Notes: generated by a model not told the origin, from the letters alone. 64,000 nt of DNA from Thiohalocapsa sp. (GCA_021736785.1 JAIPFF010000014.1:1-64000), one strand, 5' to 3'. Counted from the stretch's first letter, positions 28,490 through 40,428 are shown. Made by a program: numbers and translations.

Positions 28490-29728
28490 TCAGACCACCG
28501 CCGCCAGCTTGAAGATCGGCAGGTACATCGCCACCACAAGGCTACCGACCAAGCCGCCGATGACCACCATGATCAACGGCTCGAGCAGGCTGCTCAGCGC
28601 ATCCACCGCATTGTCCACTTCCTCTTCGTAGAAGTCGGCCACTTTGGAGAGCATGTCGTCCAGTGCGCCCGACTCCTCGCCGATGGCGGTCATCTGCACG
28701 ACCATATGCGGGAAGATGTCGTGTTGGTGCATCGTCAGCTGCAGACTCTGGCCCGTGGCCACGTCCTCGCGCATCTGCTTGACGACATTGGCGTAGACCA
28801 CGTTACCGGTGGCACCCGATACCGAGTCCAAGGCCTCAACCATCGGCACGCCGGCGGCGAACATGGTCGATAGCGTCCGCGCGAAGCGCGCCAGCGCCGC
28901 CTTGTTGAGGATCGGTCCGATCACCGGAATCTTCAGCGACGCCCGCTCGATGCCTTCGCGAAATGCGGCCGACTTCTGATAGAACTTCTTCAGCCCGAAC
29001 ACGGCAGCCGCGGCGCCCAGGCCAACGATCCACCACCATTCACGCAGTGTATCGGAGAGCCCGATGACCAGCAGCGTAAAGGCCGGCAGGTCGGCGCCGA
29101 AGCTCGCGAACATGGATTTGAACTGCGGAATCACGAACAGCAGGATGACGGCCGTCACCACGACCGCGACCACAATGACCGAGATCGGGTAGAACAGGGC
29201 CTTCTTGATCTTTCCCTTGATCGATTCCGTTTTCTCCTTGTAAGTGGCGATCTTGTCGAGCAGCACATCGAGCACACCGGCCTGCTCGCCGGCGGCGACC
29301 AGACTGCAGACCAGTTCGTCGAAGTGGTCCGGGTGCTTGCCGAGGGCGGCGGCGACGGCAGTGCCGCTCTCGATGTCCTGTTTGATCGCCAGCAGCATTT
29401 CCTGCATGGCTTCGTTCTCGTGCCCGCGGCCGACGATATCGAAGGACTGCACCAGCGGCACGCCCGAGGCCATCATCGTTGCCAATTGGCGGCTGAAGAT
29501 ACTGATGTCCTGGCTCGTGATCTTCTGTTTGCCGCTGCCGAACAGCGGCTGCGCCTTCTTGCGCACCTTGTGCGGGCTGACACCCTGGCGGCGCAGGTCG
29601 GCCCTGGCCATGGCCAGGCTGGATGCCCGCACATCGCCTTTGACGCGTGCCCCGCGCCGATCGACGCCTTCCCAGGTGAAGACGTAGGCCTTCTCGGGCT
29701 TTTGTTTCTGAACGGCGGTTACGGCCAT
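28490..29728 (-). CDS. pilC: type IV pilus inner-membrane platform protein
   Basis: 412-residue GspF/PilC protein anchoring the pilus machine. Two homologous T2SSF halves are visible, each with a FSRQLATMMASGVPLVQ or FARTLSTMFAAGVPMVEAL stretch, plus three membrane segments and the C-terminal LEPLIMVVIGGLVGSLVVAM. The N-terminal FTWEGVDRRGARVKGD is typical. Five bases separate it from pilB. Confidence 0.96.
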   Translation of the reverse strand: MAVTAVQKQKPEKAYVFTWEGVDRRGARVKGDVRASSLAMARADLRRQGVSPHKVRKKAQPLFGSGKQKITSQDISIFSRQLATMMASGVPLVQSFDIVGRGHENEAMQEMLLAIKQDIESGTAVAAALGKHPDHFDELVCSLVAAGEQAGVLDVLLDKIATYKEKTESIKGKIKKALFYPISVIVVAVVVTAVILLFVIPQFKSMFASFGADLPAFTLLVIGLSDTLREWWWIVGLGAAAAVFGLKKFYQKSAAFREGIERASLKIPVIGPILNKAALARFARTLSTMFAAGVPMVEALDSVSGATGNVVYANVVKQMREDVATGQSLQLTMHQHDIFPHMVVQMTAIGEESGALDDMLSKVADFYEEEVDNAVDALSSLLEPLIMVVIGGLVGSLVVAMYLPIFKLAAVV

Positions 29729-29733
29729 GTTGA

Positions 29734-31446
29734 TCAGTCCTTCGTCACGCGGTTGAGCTCTTGCAGGCTGGTCATGCCCGCCTTGACTTTGCGCAGGCCC
29801 GATTCACGCAGATCGGGATAGCCTTCCCGGCGCGCTTGCTCGGCCAGCTGAATCGAGTTGCCGCCTTCCATGATCAGCCGGCCCATTTCCTCGGAGACCT
29901 CGATGATCTGGAAAATGCCGACGCGGCCCTTGTAACCGTTGACGCAGCGGTCGCAGCCCACCGGCTTGTACAGCCGGATACCGGTGGCGACTTCCTCCTC
30001 GTCGAAGCCCTCCTCGATCAGCGCCTCGTCCGGCAGCTCGTCGATCTCGCGGCAGTGCACGCACAGGCGCCGTGCGAGACGCTGCGCGATGATGCACAGA
30101 ACCGACGAGGCGATATTGAACGGCGGTACGCCCATGTTGGCGAGACGGGTCAGCGACTGGGGCGCGTCGTTGGTATGCAGCGTCGAGAGCACCAAGTGGC
30201 CGGTCTGGGCCGCCTTGACGGCAATTTCGGCCGTTTCCAGGTCGCGGATCTCGCCGACCATCACGATGTCGGGATCCTGGCGCAGAAACGCCCGCAGCGC
30301 GGCGGCGAAGGTGAGCCCGCTTTTCGGGTTGAGATTGACTTGGTTGATGCCGGGCACGTTGATCTCGACCGGATCCTCGACGGTGGAGATGTTGACCGCC
30401 GTGTCGTTGAGGATGTTCAGGGCCGAATACAGCGTGACGGTCTTACCGGAGCCGGTGGGCCCCGTGACCAGGATCATGCCGTAGGGCTTCTTGATGGAAT
30501 CCAGGAAGATGCGCTTCTGCTGTGCGTCCATGCCCAGGCTGTCGACACCCACATTGGCGGCGCTGGAGTCGAGAATACGCAGCACCACTTTCTCTCCGAA
30601 CAGCGTGGGCAGCGTATTGACGCGGAAATCGATGTCCCGGGTCCGGCTGAGCTTGAGCTTGATACGTCCATCCTGCGGGACGCGCCGCTCGGCGATATTC
30701 ATGCGCGACATGACCTTGAGGCGCGCGATCAGCCGGGTGGCGATGCCGGTGGGCGGGCTCGCGACCTCGCGCAGCAGGCCGTCCTGGCGAAAACGGACGC
30801 GGAAGTACTTCTCGTAGGGCTCGAAATGGATGTCCGATGCCGAACTGGAAATGGCATCGATCAGGATTTTGTTCACATAGCGCACGATGGGCGCGTCTTC
30901 GACATTGAGGTCTGAATCCCCGCCCTCTTCGGACTCTTCGGTCGAGACGTTCAGCGCCTCGAGATCCGTGTCCATCATGTCCGAGATGGCCTTGTCCTGG
31001 GCCGCGCTGGCACGCTGGATCGCGATACCGAGCTTGTCCTCTTCCACCAGCACCGCATCCGTCGACAGGCCGGTATTGAAGCGGATGTCCTCCAACGCCT
31101 GATCGTTGGTGGGGTCGGAGAGCGCCAGGAACAGCCGTGTTCCGCGCTTGTGCAGCGGTAGTACGCGGTGCTTGATGATCAGCTTCGAGTCGACGACGTT
31201 CACCGGCAGAGCGCCGACGTCCATCGCGTTCAGGTCCAGCAGCGGAACGCCGAACTCCTCCGACGCGGCAACGGCGATGCTGCGGCTGTCGAGCAGCTTT
31301 TCGGCAACGACATATTGAATGAAGGACTGTCGGCGGCGGGTGGCTTCGGTATAGGCCGTCTGTACTTGCTGCTCTGTCAGCAGCTTGTCGCGAACGAGCT
31401 TGTTCGCAAGTCCTGCGGGCTGTATCTGTGTCTGACTCGTCGCCAT
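29734..31446 (-). CDS. pilB: type IV pilus assembly ATPase
   Basis: 570-residue extension motor. An N-terminal MshEN/GSPII_E domain covers about residues 1-160. The ATPase has Walker A VTGPTGSGKTVTLYSA, an Asp box, Walker B PDIVMVGEIRDLETAE and a His box. A tetracysteine zinc motif (CVHC then CDRC) near the C terminus is a PilB hallmark. It is first in the pilB-pilC-pilD-coaE run; the pilin gene pilA is not present here. Confidence 0.96.
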   Translation of the reverse strand: MATSQTQIQPAGLANKLVRDKLLTEQQVQTAYTEATRRRQSFIQYVVAEKLLDSRSIAVAASEEFGVPLLDLNAMDVGALPVNVVDSKLIIKHRVLPLHKRGTRLFLALSDPTNDQALEDIRFNTGLSTDAVLVEEDKLGIAIQRASAAQDKAISDMMDTDLEALNVSTEESEEGGDSDLNVEDAPIVRYVNKILIDAISSSASDIHFEPYEKYFRVRFRQDGLLREVASPPTGIATRLIARLKVMSRMNIAERRVPQDGRIKLKLSRTRDIDFRVNTLPTLFGEKVVLRILDSSAANVGVDSLGMDAQQKRIFLDSIKKPYGMILVTGPTGSGKTVTLYSALNILNDTAVNISTVEDPVEINVPGINQVNLNPKSGLTFAAALRAFLRQDPDIVMVGEIRDLETAEIAVKAAQTGHLVLSTLHTNDAPQSLTRLANMGVPPFNIASSVLCIIAQRLARRLCVHCREIDELPDEALIEEGFDEEEVATGIRLYKPVGCDRCVNGYKGRVGIFQIIEVSEEMGRLIMEGGNSIQLAEQARREGYPDLRESGLRKVKAGMTSLQELNRVTKD

Positions 31447-31726
31447 AGATGTCTACCAGATTCGGCGCAACGGGGCGGCGGGGACGCGCCGCCACGGGCG
31501 CAAGGGGTCTGCCGATCGAACGGACGGCAGCGCCTGCTCCGGATCCGTGTCCGGATCCGCATGCGGCCGATCATGACGTTTACCTCGGTGTCGCGGCAAC
31601 CACTCCCATGCGCACGGAGGGACAGCCCGTCCTTGGGCGAGCGGAAGGTCAACCGCGCCGGGACGCAATCCCAGTTCCCCGAGTCTAGGGCGTCGGCAGG
31701 TGCAATTCTGCGCGTGCGTTCACGCC

Positions 31727-32560
31727 TCAGCGATTCACCACCGTAGCCAGTCGGACATTGTTGGCGACCAGGCCGTTGTCCTTCTGCTCGCTTTCGTTCA
31801 AGTAGAACTCGAGGATCGTCTCGCGATTCATCAGCATTTCTTCGGCCACTTCGTCCGCCACTTCGTTGGCGTGGCAGAACACGCTGACGTAGGGCGAGTC
31901 GGGATCGCGCGGGTCGGTGATCCAAAGGTTGGGTGCGATCTGATCGATAAACCGCAGGAAGCCGTAGCCTTTTTCCGGAAACCACTTGGTGCAGACGCCG
32001 CGCACGCAGGATCCGGGCTTGCCCCAATCATTGCGAGGCTCGTAGGAGACCGGGAGCAGGTCGGGGATCAGGAAGCCCGACCAGAAGGCATCCACCTCCA
32101 TCTGCAATTGGCGCGAAATGTTTCTGAAGGCGATCAGCTCGACGCGGCAACCCCGGTTCTGCAGCGCGGTGACCACTTGCAGAAAGTCGCCGTCGCCGGT
32201 CACCAGGATGACCTGATCGAGCTTGTCCGCCTGCAGCATGGCATCCACGGCCATGTCCAGATCGGCATTGGCCTTGGTCGTGACATTACCCGCCTCGTCG
32301 GTATAGCGACGAACGTGCTTGACCGTAATTTTCCAGCCGAAGTCGCGGACCATCTGCTGGTAAATGCGCGACTTCTTGGCATATTCCGCGTCCTCGCGGG
32401 CGCGCTCGACATCGAAGGCAATATAGGTGTTGAGTCTCTGCAGGATTCCGTTCTCGCGGCTGGCGAAACGCCGTAGTACGTCGTACCGCATCTGATAACC
32501 GCCGTTGTACCGAATATTCTCCGCATCGACGTAGACGCCGACTCTCTGGGCTGAAGACAA
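31727..32560 (-). CDS. NYN-domain nuclease with cold-shock-like C-terminal domain
   Basis: 277-residue protein. The N terminus (to about residue 165) is a LabA/DUF88-type NYN (PIN-like) domain with acidic residues in VYVDAENIRYN, NADLDMAVDAM and LVTGDGDFLQVV, a likely metal-dependent RNase site. The C-terminal part contains VCTKWFPEKGYGFLRF followed by VSVFCHANEV, close to the RNP1/RNP2 pattern of cold-shock domains. Start: TTG at 32560 (read MSSAQRVGVYVDAEN) with AGAGGA about 9 bases upstream; no in-frame ATG is suitably placed. It is the only gene in its transcript, upstream of pilB by 280 bases. Confidence 0.82.
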   Translation of the reverse strand: MSSAQRVGVYVDAENIRYNGGYQMRYDVLRRFASRENGILQRLNTYIAFDVERAREDAEYAKKSRIYQQMVRDFGWKITVKHVRRYTDEAGNVTTKANADLDMAVDAMLQADKLDQVILVTGDGDFLQVVTALQNRGCRVELIAFRNISRQLQMEVDAFWSGFLIPDLLPVSYEPRNDWGKPGSCVRGVCTKWFPEKGYGFLRFIDQIAPNLWITDPRDPDSPYVSVFCHANEVADEVAEEMLMNRETILEFYLNESEQKDNGLVANNVRLATVVNR

Positions 32561-32715
32561 AACAAGGATCCTCTTTGCAACAACAATAAAAAGGGCGCTA
32601 CAGAGTTCCTCCCGAATGGTAACCAAAGGACAGCACAAGGAATGTGGAAGTTCGCACGGTTACGCCCAAAGAAGGCGCCGGCGGCGAATGGGGCGGTCCG
32701 GCTCGGAAAAGCCGG

Positions 32716-32743
32716 GCCGGGCCGGTGGAAGCACCGGCCCGGC
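32716..32743 (-). terminator. terminator of acs
   Basis: A perfect 12-bp stem GCCGGGCCGGTG / CACCGGCCCGGC with a GAAG loop lies about 20 bases after the acs stop. On the minus strand a short TTTT follows five bases beyond the stem. The strong hairpin with a minimal T-run is typical of GC-rich genomes. Confidence 0.7.
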
Positions 32744-32764
32744 GTTCCCGGACGGGGGCGGGCG

Positions 32765-34711
<1,947 letters not shown>

Positions 34712-35191
34712 GGCGTCTCTCCTCGCGGGTAGCAATTGGTGTTGTGCGTTCGGGCTTCCTTGCCGTAGCGCGCTTTGGCGCCCAGGGGAGGCTGAAGTCT
34801 AAACGCTCACACCCCCGGTCGCTACTGCATGGACCTCGCCGAGACTGCCATAGAACCTCAATATTAGAGATTGGCAGATGCTGTCGCGGCGTGTCCGGTC
34901 GGCGCCCTTCCGTGGCGGAAAACGGGCGTTTTCGGTGGCGGGAGGCGCCGTAGCGAGTCTTGCCGGTGCAGAGACTCGGCGGCGCTTCGCCCGTCCGCTC
35001 CGCCTGCGCCGCCCCGCAACTGCGAGAGGCGTGCAACAATGTGCCCGACAGCGTCGGCGCTTAGGCTGTATTGCAGTGCGTCCCGGCGCCGCATCGGCCG
35101 CCGCCGTTCCGCTCACCGAGGGTGCGCGGGATCATGACGGGCAGGGACCGGCGTTGCATTGGCATGCATCAACCGTCGACGGAGCTCGACC
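34712..35191. other. 480-base divergent region between acs and the ABC exporter
   Basis: No gene is supported; open frames here overlap in several frames without ribosome sites. It must hold both promoters. An AT-richer patch around 34855-34875 (CAATATTAGAG) stands out against the GC background and is the most promoter-like stretch. I see no clear operator. Confidence 0.35.
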
Positions 35192-36235
35192 TTGAACAAG
35201 ACCCGGATCATTTCGATGCTGGCGCTGTTGCTGCTGGCCGGTATCGCCTTCGCCTATTATTGGAATACCCAGCGCGCTTCGCCCGAAGACAGGCCCGCCG
35301 GGCTGGCGCTGTTCGGCAACATCGACCTGCGCGTGGCCAATCTTGCCTTCGAGACGACCGGGCGTATCTCGTCCATGCTGGTCAGCGAAGGCGCGCGGGT
35401 GGAGCCCGGGCAGTTGCTCGCGGTGCTGGACGATCGCCAGCCGGCGCTGGCCCGCGACGCTGCACGTGCGCAGGTCGAGGGCCAGCGGGCCGAGCTCGCA
35501 AAACTGATCGCCGGCCCCCGCAAGGAGGAGATCGAAAAGCTCAGGGCCGATCTGGAGGCCGCCGAGACCGAGGCGCGCAATGCTGCCCGCCATGCCGCGC
35601 GCAGCGCAGACCTGGCCAAGCGCGAGCTGGCCTCCCCGCAGGAGTACGACGATGCGCGAACCGCGGCCGAGGCGGCGCATGCCCGCGCCGGTGCCGCCCG
35701 GGCCGCGCTGGATCTGGCCTTGGCCGGCAGCCGCGAAGAGGACATCGCCGCCGCGAAAGCGCGCCTTGCCGCGCTGGAATCGCAGCTGGCGCTGGCCGAG
35801 GTTCAACTGGGCTATACGCGTCTGCATGTGCCGTCGCAGGGTGTCATCCAAAGCCGCATCCTCGAGCCCGGGGACATGGCCGCACCCGACCGTCCCGTCT
35901 TCTCGCTTGCGCTGACCGAGCCCGTTTGGGCGCGGGTCTATCTGTCCGAGCCGGATCTGGGGCGCGTCAAGCAGGGCCAGCCCGCCACCGTGCAAACCGA
36001 CAGCTTCCCCGACAAGACCTATCGCGGCTGGGTCGGCTATATCGCGCCCAGCGCCGAATTCACGCCGAAGACCGTCCAGACCACCGAACTGCGTGAAGAC
36101 TTGGTCTATCAAGCACGCGTCTTTGTCTGCAATCCCGAGGGCGAGCTGCGGCTCGGCATGCCGGTGACGGTGCGGGTGGATCTTAGTGCGGAGCCGCTGG
36201 CCGAGCCCGGCTGCACCGAGGATGCCGGCGGCTGA
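35192..36235 (+). CDS. HlyD/YbhG-type membrane fusion protein of an ABC exporter
   Basis: 347-residue periplasmic adaptor. An N-terminal membrane anchor (about residues 5-23) is followed by the first lipoyl half (LRVANLAFETTGRISSML, VEPGQLLAVLDD). A long Ala/Glu/Arg coiled coil runs from about 80 to 205, the second lipoyl half is LHVPSQGVIQSRILEPGD, and the beta-barrel follows. The TTG at 35192 (LNKTRIISML) has GGAG 8 bases upstream and removes an unlikely N terminus. It is the first gene of a four-gene operon with the ATPase and two permeases, the layout of E. coli ybhGFSR. Confidence 0.88.
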   Translation: MNKTRIISMLALLLLAGIAFAYYWNTQRASPEDRPAGLALFGNIDLRVANLAFETTGRISSMLVSEGARVEPGQLLAVLDDRQPALARDAARAQVEGQRAELAKLIAGPRKEEIEKLRADLEAAETEARNAARHAARSADLAKRELASPQEYDDARTAAEAAHARAGAARAALDLALAGSREEDIAAAKARLAALESQLALAEVQLGYTRLHVPSQGVIQSRILEPGDMAAPDRPVFSLALTEPVWARVYLSEPDLGRVKQGQPATVQTDSFPDKTYRGWVGYIAPSAEFTPKTVQTTELREDLVYQARVFVCNPEGELRLGMPVTVRVDLSAEPLAEPGCTEDAGG

Positions 36236-36265
36236 GATGGTGATGCCGGCGCCCTCGAATCCACC

Positions 36266-37978
36266 ATGAGCACCCCCCTCGCCGCGAGCGATCTGCGCAA
36301 GACGTTTCGATCCGGCAAGCGGACCGTCACCGCGCTGGACGGTATCTCGCTCGCGATCGCCGCCGGCGGTGTCACCGGACTGATCGGCCCCGACGGCGCC
36401 GGCAAGACCACGTTGATGCGTCTTGCGGCGGGACTGTTGGTGCCCGATGCCGGCAGCATCGTCTGCCTGGGCCACGATGCCACCCGCGAGTCGCTGGCGG
36501 TGCAGGCAAAGGTCGGCTATATGCCCCAGCGCTTCGGCCTCTACGAAGACCTGAGCGTCCAGGAGAACCTGGACCTGTACGCGGATTTGCAGGGCCTGCC
36601 TCCGGCCGAGCGGCCGGACCGCTACGCTCGGCTCACCGAAATGACGGGACTCGGCCCCTTCGCCGATCGCCTTGCCGGGCAACTCTCGGGCGGCATGAAG
36701 CAGAAGCTCGGGCTCGCCTGCACGCTTGTGCGCCCGCCGCGGCTGCTGCTGCTCGACGAGCCCACCGTCGGCGTCGATCCGGTCTCGCGCCGCGAGCTCT
36801 GGGACATCGTCTACACGCTGGTTCGGGACGAGGACATGACCGTGCTGCTGTCGACGGCCTATCTGGACGAGGCCGAGCGCTGCGCCGATGTGATCCTGCT
36901 GCACCAAGGGCGCGTGGTCGGGCAGGGGCCGCCGGCGAGCTTCAGCGACCCGCTGGCGGGGCGTACGTTCTTGGTCACCGGCCCGGTGGCCGAGCGCCGG
37001 CGGCTGCAGGCATCGCTGGCCAAACGTCCCGGTGTGCTCGATGCCGTCTTGCAGGGCGATGCGGTGCGGGTCGTCACCGACGCCGCGCACCCGCCCGACT
37101 GCGATGATCTGGGTGACTCGGTGACCTGCGAGCCGGTATCGCCGCGGTTCGAGGACGGCTTCATCGCGCGCCTGAAGGACAAGCAGGACCATGCCCCGCT
37201 GCCCGGGGTCGCCGACGTCGTCGCGGCCGAGGACGAGGCCATCGGCGTCGACGGGCTGACCAAGCGTTTCGGCGACTTCACCGCGGTCGACAACTTGCGC
37301 TTCACGGTCCGAAGCGGAGAGGTCTTCGGGCTGCTCGGCGCCAACGGTGCCGGTAAGACGACGACCTTCCGGATGCTCTGCGGCCTGCTGCCGGCGACGG
37401 CAGGTCGGCTGCGGGTGGCCGGCGTCGACCTGCGTCGCGCCGCGGCCAAGGCCCGCGGGCGTATCGGTTATATGTCCCAGAAGTTCTCGCTCTACGGCAA
37501 TCTATCCGTGCGCCAGAACCTGGACTTCTTCGCCCGCGCCTATGGACTGCGCGGTCAGGGGGTGCGGGAGCGGTTGGACTGGGCGCTGTCGGCGTTCGAG
37601 CTGACGGACCTCGCCGACGCCGAATCCGGCACGTTGCCGCTCGGCTATCGGCAGCGTCTGGCCATGGCCGCTGCGCTGCTGCACGAGCCGGAAATCCTGT
37701 TCTTGGACGAGCCCACCTCCGGCGTCGATCCGCTTGCACGGCGCGAATTCTGGGCACGCATCAACGCACTCGCCGAGCACGGCGTCACGGTGCTGGTGAC
37801 GACGCACTTCATGGAAGAGGCGGAGTACTGCGACCGCCTTGTCATCATGGCCGCAGGGGCACTGCTCGCCGTCGGCACGCCGGCCGAGATCAAGGCGCGC
37901 GCGGCGCGCGACGACCGGCCCGCGCCGACGATGGAGGACGCGTTCATTGCGCTGATCCAACAAGAGGGGGCGGCATGA
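36266..37978 (+). CDS. ABC transporter ATP-binding protein with two nucleotide-binding domains (YbhF-like)
   Basis: 570 residues with two fused ABC domains. Domain 1 has Walker A GPDGAGKTT, signature LSGGMKQK and Walker B LLLLDEPTVGVDP. Domain 2 has GANGAGKTT, a degenerate signature LPLGYRQRL and LFLDEPTSGVDP. The degenerate second signature is usual in YbhF-like proteins, so only one composite site may be fully active. It powers the two permeases that follow; its last four bases overlap the next ATG (ATGA). Confidence 0.93.
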   Translation: MSTPLAASDLRKTFRSGKRTVTALDGISLAIAAGGVTGLIGPDGAGKTTLMRLAAGLLVPDAGSIVCLGHDATRESLAVQAKVGYMPQRFGLYEDLSVQENLDLYADLQGLPPAERPDRYARLTEMTGLGPFADRLAGQLSGGMKQKLGLACTLVRPPRLLLLDEPTVGVDPVSRRELWDIVYTLVRDEDMTVLLSTAYLDEAERCADVILLHQGRVVGQGPPASFSDPLAGRTFLVTGPVAERRRLQASLAKRPGVLDAVLQGDAVRVVTDAAHPPDCDDLGDSVTCEPVSPRFEDGFIARLKDKQDHAPLPGVADVVAAEDEAIGVDGLTKRFGDFTAVDNLRFTVRSGEVFGLLGANGAGKTTTFRMLCGLLPATAGRLRVAGVDLRRAAAKARGRIGYMSQKFSLYGNLSVRQNLDFFARAYGLRGQGVRERLDWALSAFELTDLADAESGTLPLGYRQRLAMAAALLHEPEILFLDEPTSGVDPLARREFWARINALAEHGVTVLVTTHFMEEAEYCDRLVIMAAGALLAVGTPAEIKARAARDDRPAPTMEDAFIALIQQEGAA

Positions 37979-39210
37979 GCACCACGAGCCACGAGCAACG
38001 TCCGGACTTGGCTTCCGAGTCCGGTTCGGGATCTGGTTCGGAGTCCGGATCGGTTTCGGGCTCCGGTTCGGGGCAGCCCGCCGCCCCGGGCTGCGGCCGC
38101 AATCGCCGCCTGCGTGGCCTGCTGCGCAAGGAATGGCTGCAGATCCTGCGCGACCCCTCCAGCATCGCCATCGCCTTCGTGCTGCCGGTGGCGTTGCTGC
38201 TGCTGTTCGGCTATGGCGTGTCGCTGGATTCCAAGCACGTGCCCGTCGGTATCGTCATCGAATTGCCCGGACCCGAGGCGGCATCCTTCGCCGGTGCATT
38301 CCGGCAATCGCAGTATTTCGCCCCGGTGTTCTACGCGACACGCCAAGAGGCCCGCGCCGCGCTGCGTGCCCATGAGCTCGACGGCATCGTCGTCATTCCC
38401 GCCGACTTCGCCCAGCGCCTGAAGGGCGATCGCGACGCCCCGGTACAGGTGATCGTCAATGGGGTCAATGCCAATTCGGCGCGGCTGCTGTCGGCCTATG
38501 TGCAGGGTGTCTGGTCCACGTGGATGCAGCGCGAGCTGTCGGACCGGCTGATCCCGGTCGTGCAGCCGGTCAATCCCGAGACCCGCATTTGGTTCAACCC
38601 CGAGGTGCGCAGCCGCAACTACTTGGTGCCTGGCCTGCTGGTGGTGAACATGACCCTGGTCGGCGCGCTGCTGACCGCCCTGGTGTTCGCCCGCGAATGG
38701 GAGCGGGGCACGCTGGAGGCGCTGATGGTGACGCCGGTTACCCTGCGCGAAATCCTGCTCGGCAAGCTGCTGCCTTACTTCGTGCTCGGCATGGGCGGCA
38801 TGGTGCTGTCGGTGTTGATGGCGTTGTTTCTTTTTCAGGTACCCATGCGCGGCTCGCTGTGGGTGCTGGCGGCCTGCTCGACGCTGTTTCTGCTCGCCGC
38901 GCTCGGCATGGGGCTTTTGATCTCCATCGTGACCCGCAATCAGTTCGTCGCCGGCATGATCGCGATCCTTGCCACCTTTCTGCCGGCGTTTCTGCTGTCC
39001 GGCTTCCTGTTCGATATCGACAGCATGCCCGTTGCCGTGCAGGCCATCACCCATCTGGTCGCGGCCCGCTACTTCGTCGCCATCCTGCAGACCCTGTTCC
39101 TGGCCGGCGATGTCTGGAGCGTGATCCTGCCCAACGCTGCGGCGCTGGTGTTGATGGCGGCGTTCTTTCTGGGCCTGAGCCGGCGGCGGCTGCACAAGCG
39201 AATCGAATAA
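37975..39210 (+). CDS. ABC-2 type permease (YbhS-like)
   Basis: 411 residues with the ABC-2 exporter layout: a first membrane helix (IAIAFVLPVALLLLFGYGV), a long periplasmic loop, then five helices. LLRKEWLQILRDP and AREWERGTLEALMVTPV are family signatures. Unusual: the first ~45 residues carry a Ser/Gly tract (about residues 15-33) before the conserved part, from a short DNA repeat of TCCGG/TTCGG steps. The ATG overlaps the ATPase stop. Confidence 0.9.
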   Translation: MSTTSHEQRPDLASESGSGSGSESGSVSGSGSGQPAAPGCGRNRRLRGLLRKEWLQILRDPSSIAIAFVLPVALLLLFGYGVSLDSKHVPVGIVIELPGPEAASFAGAFRQSQYFAPVFYATRQEARAALRAHELDGIVVIPADFAQRLKGDRDAPVQVIVNGVNANSARLLSAYVQGVWSTWMQRELSDRLIPVVQPVNPETRIWFNPEVRSRNYLVPGLLVVNMTLVGALLTALVFAREWERGTLEALMVTPVTLREILLGKLLPYFVLGMGGMVLSVLMALFLFQVPMRGSLWVLAACSTLFLLAALGMGLLISIVTRNQFVAGMIAILATFLPAFLLSGFLFDIDSMPVAVQAITHLVAARYFVAILQTLFLAGDVWSVILPNAAALVLMAAFFLGLSRRRLHKRIE

Positions 39211-39223
39211 GCGGGCGAGCCAC

Positions 39224-40330
39224 ATGCATCGAATCCTCGCCCTCGTCATCAAGGAGTTCTTGGCACTGTTCAAGGACCCGCGATCGCGCTTCGTCGTCAT
39301 CGTTCCGCCGCTGATCCAGTTGCTCGTGTTCGGCTACGCGGCCTCCTACGATCTGAACAACGTGCAGTACGCCGTCTACGACCGCGACGGCGGCTACGCG
39401 GCCCGCGAGCTGCTGGCCCGCTTCGAGGGCTCGCCGACCTTCAGCCGTGCCCAGCGCATCGAGCGCCAATCCGAGATCGCCGAGCTGATCGACGCCCGCG
39501 AGGTGTTGCTGGTGGTCCAGGTCGGCCCGCGCTTCACCGCCGATATCGCCGCCGGCCGCACGGCGTCCGTTCAGATCATCATCGACGGGCGCAACTCCAA
39601 CACCGCCCAGGTGGCCCTCGACTACACTAACCGGATCATCACCGACTTCAACCGCGATTGGACCGCCGCCCGCGGCCTGCAGGGCCCGCCGGTGCATCTG
39701 GTCACCCGCGCCTGGTATAACCCCAACCTGGAGAGCCGCTGGTTCTTCGTCACCGGGCTGGTCGGCATCCTGACGCTGGTGGTGACCATGATGGTCACCG
39801 CCATGTCCGTCGCCCGCGAGCGCGAGCAGGGCACCTTCGATCAACTCCTCGTCACGCCGATGCGCCCGACCCAGATCCTCGTCGGCAAGGCCGTCCCCGG
39901 CCTGTTGATCGGCCTGTTCGAGGCCTCGCTGGTGGTTCTCGTCGCCGTGTTCTGGTTCGAAATCCCGCTGGTCGGCAGCCTCGCCGTCCTCTACACCGGT
40001 ATCGTGCTGTTTCTATTCGCCGCCGTCGGCGTCGGCCTGATGATCTCGTCGCTGGCCGTTACCCTTCAGCAGGCCCTGCTCGGCGCCTTCCTGTTCATGG
40101 TCCCGGCCGTGATCCTATCCGGCTTCGCGACTCCCATCGCCAACATGCCCGAGCCCGTGCAATGGCTCACCCTCGGCGATCCCTTGCGCTACTACCTGAT
40201 CATCCTGCGCGGCGTCTTCCTCGAAGGTGCAGGCTTCCCGCTGCTGGTGCATGAGATGTGGCCGTTGGCGGTGATCGCGCTGGCGACACTGGCGGCCGCC
40301 GGCTGGTTGTTTCGGCATCGGATGGGGTGA
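39224..40330 (+). CDS. ABC-2 type permease (YbhR-like)
   Basis: 368-residue second permease. Signatures are VIKEFLALFKDPRSRF, the helix VVIVPPLIQLLVFGYAASYDL, ARERERQGTFDQLLVTPM-like text, and LGDPLRYYLIILRGVFLEG. Fourteen bases separate it from the first permease. Together they should form a heterodimeric exporter for a drug-like or lipid substrate that cannot be named from sequence. Confidence 0.92.
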   Translation: MHRILALVIKEFLALFKDPRSRFVVIVPPLIQLLVFGYAASYDLNNVQYAVYDRDGGYAARELLARFEGSPTFSRAQRIERQSEIAELIDAREVLLVVQVGPRFTADIAAGRTASVQIIIDGRNSNTAQVALDYTNRIITDFNRDWTAARGLQGPPVHLVTRAWYNPNLESRWFFVTGLVGILTLVVTMMVTAMSVAREREQGTFDQLLVTPMRPTQILVGKAVPGLLIGLFEASLVVLVAVFWFEIPLVGSLAVLYTGIVLFLFAAVGVGLMISSLAVTLQQALLGAFLFMVPAVILSGFATPIANMPEPVQWLTLGDPLRYYLIILRGVFLEGAGFPLLVHEMWPLAVIALATLAAAGWLFRHRMG

Positions 40331-40428
40331 TTGGCGAGGCCCTGGACCAGGGTCATCCGATCGGTGGTCAGGGCGTGACGGGCGCGCGCGCATTGTGCGT
40401 AGGCGGAAGGCGAGCCGTGCCGGTCGAT

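Noticed and set aside
28447-31726. A pilin (pilA) gene near pilBCD
   Set aside because: I looked for a short prepilin leader with a GFTLIE-like motif and found none in the gaps, so the pilin must be elsewhere.
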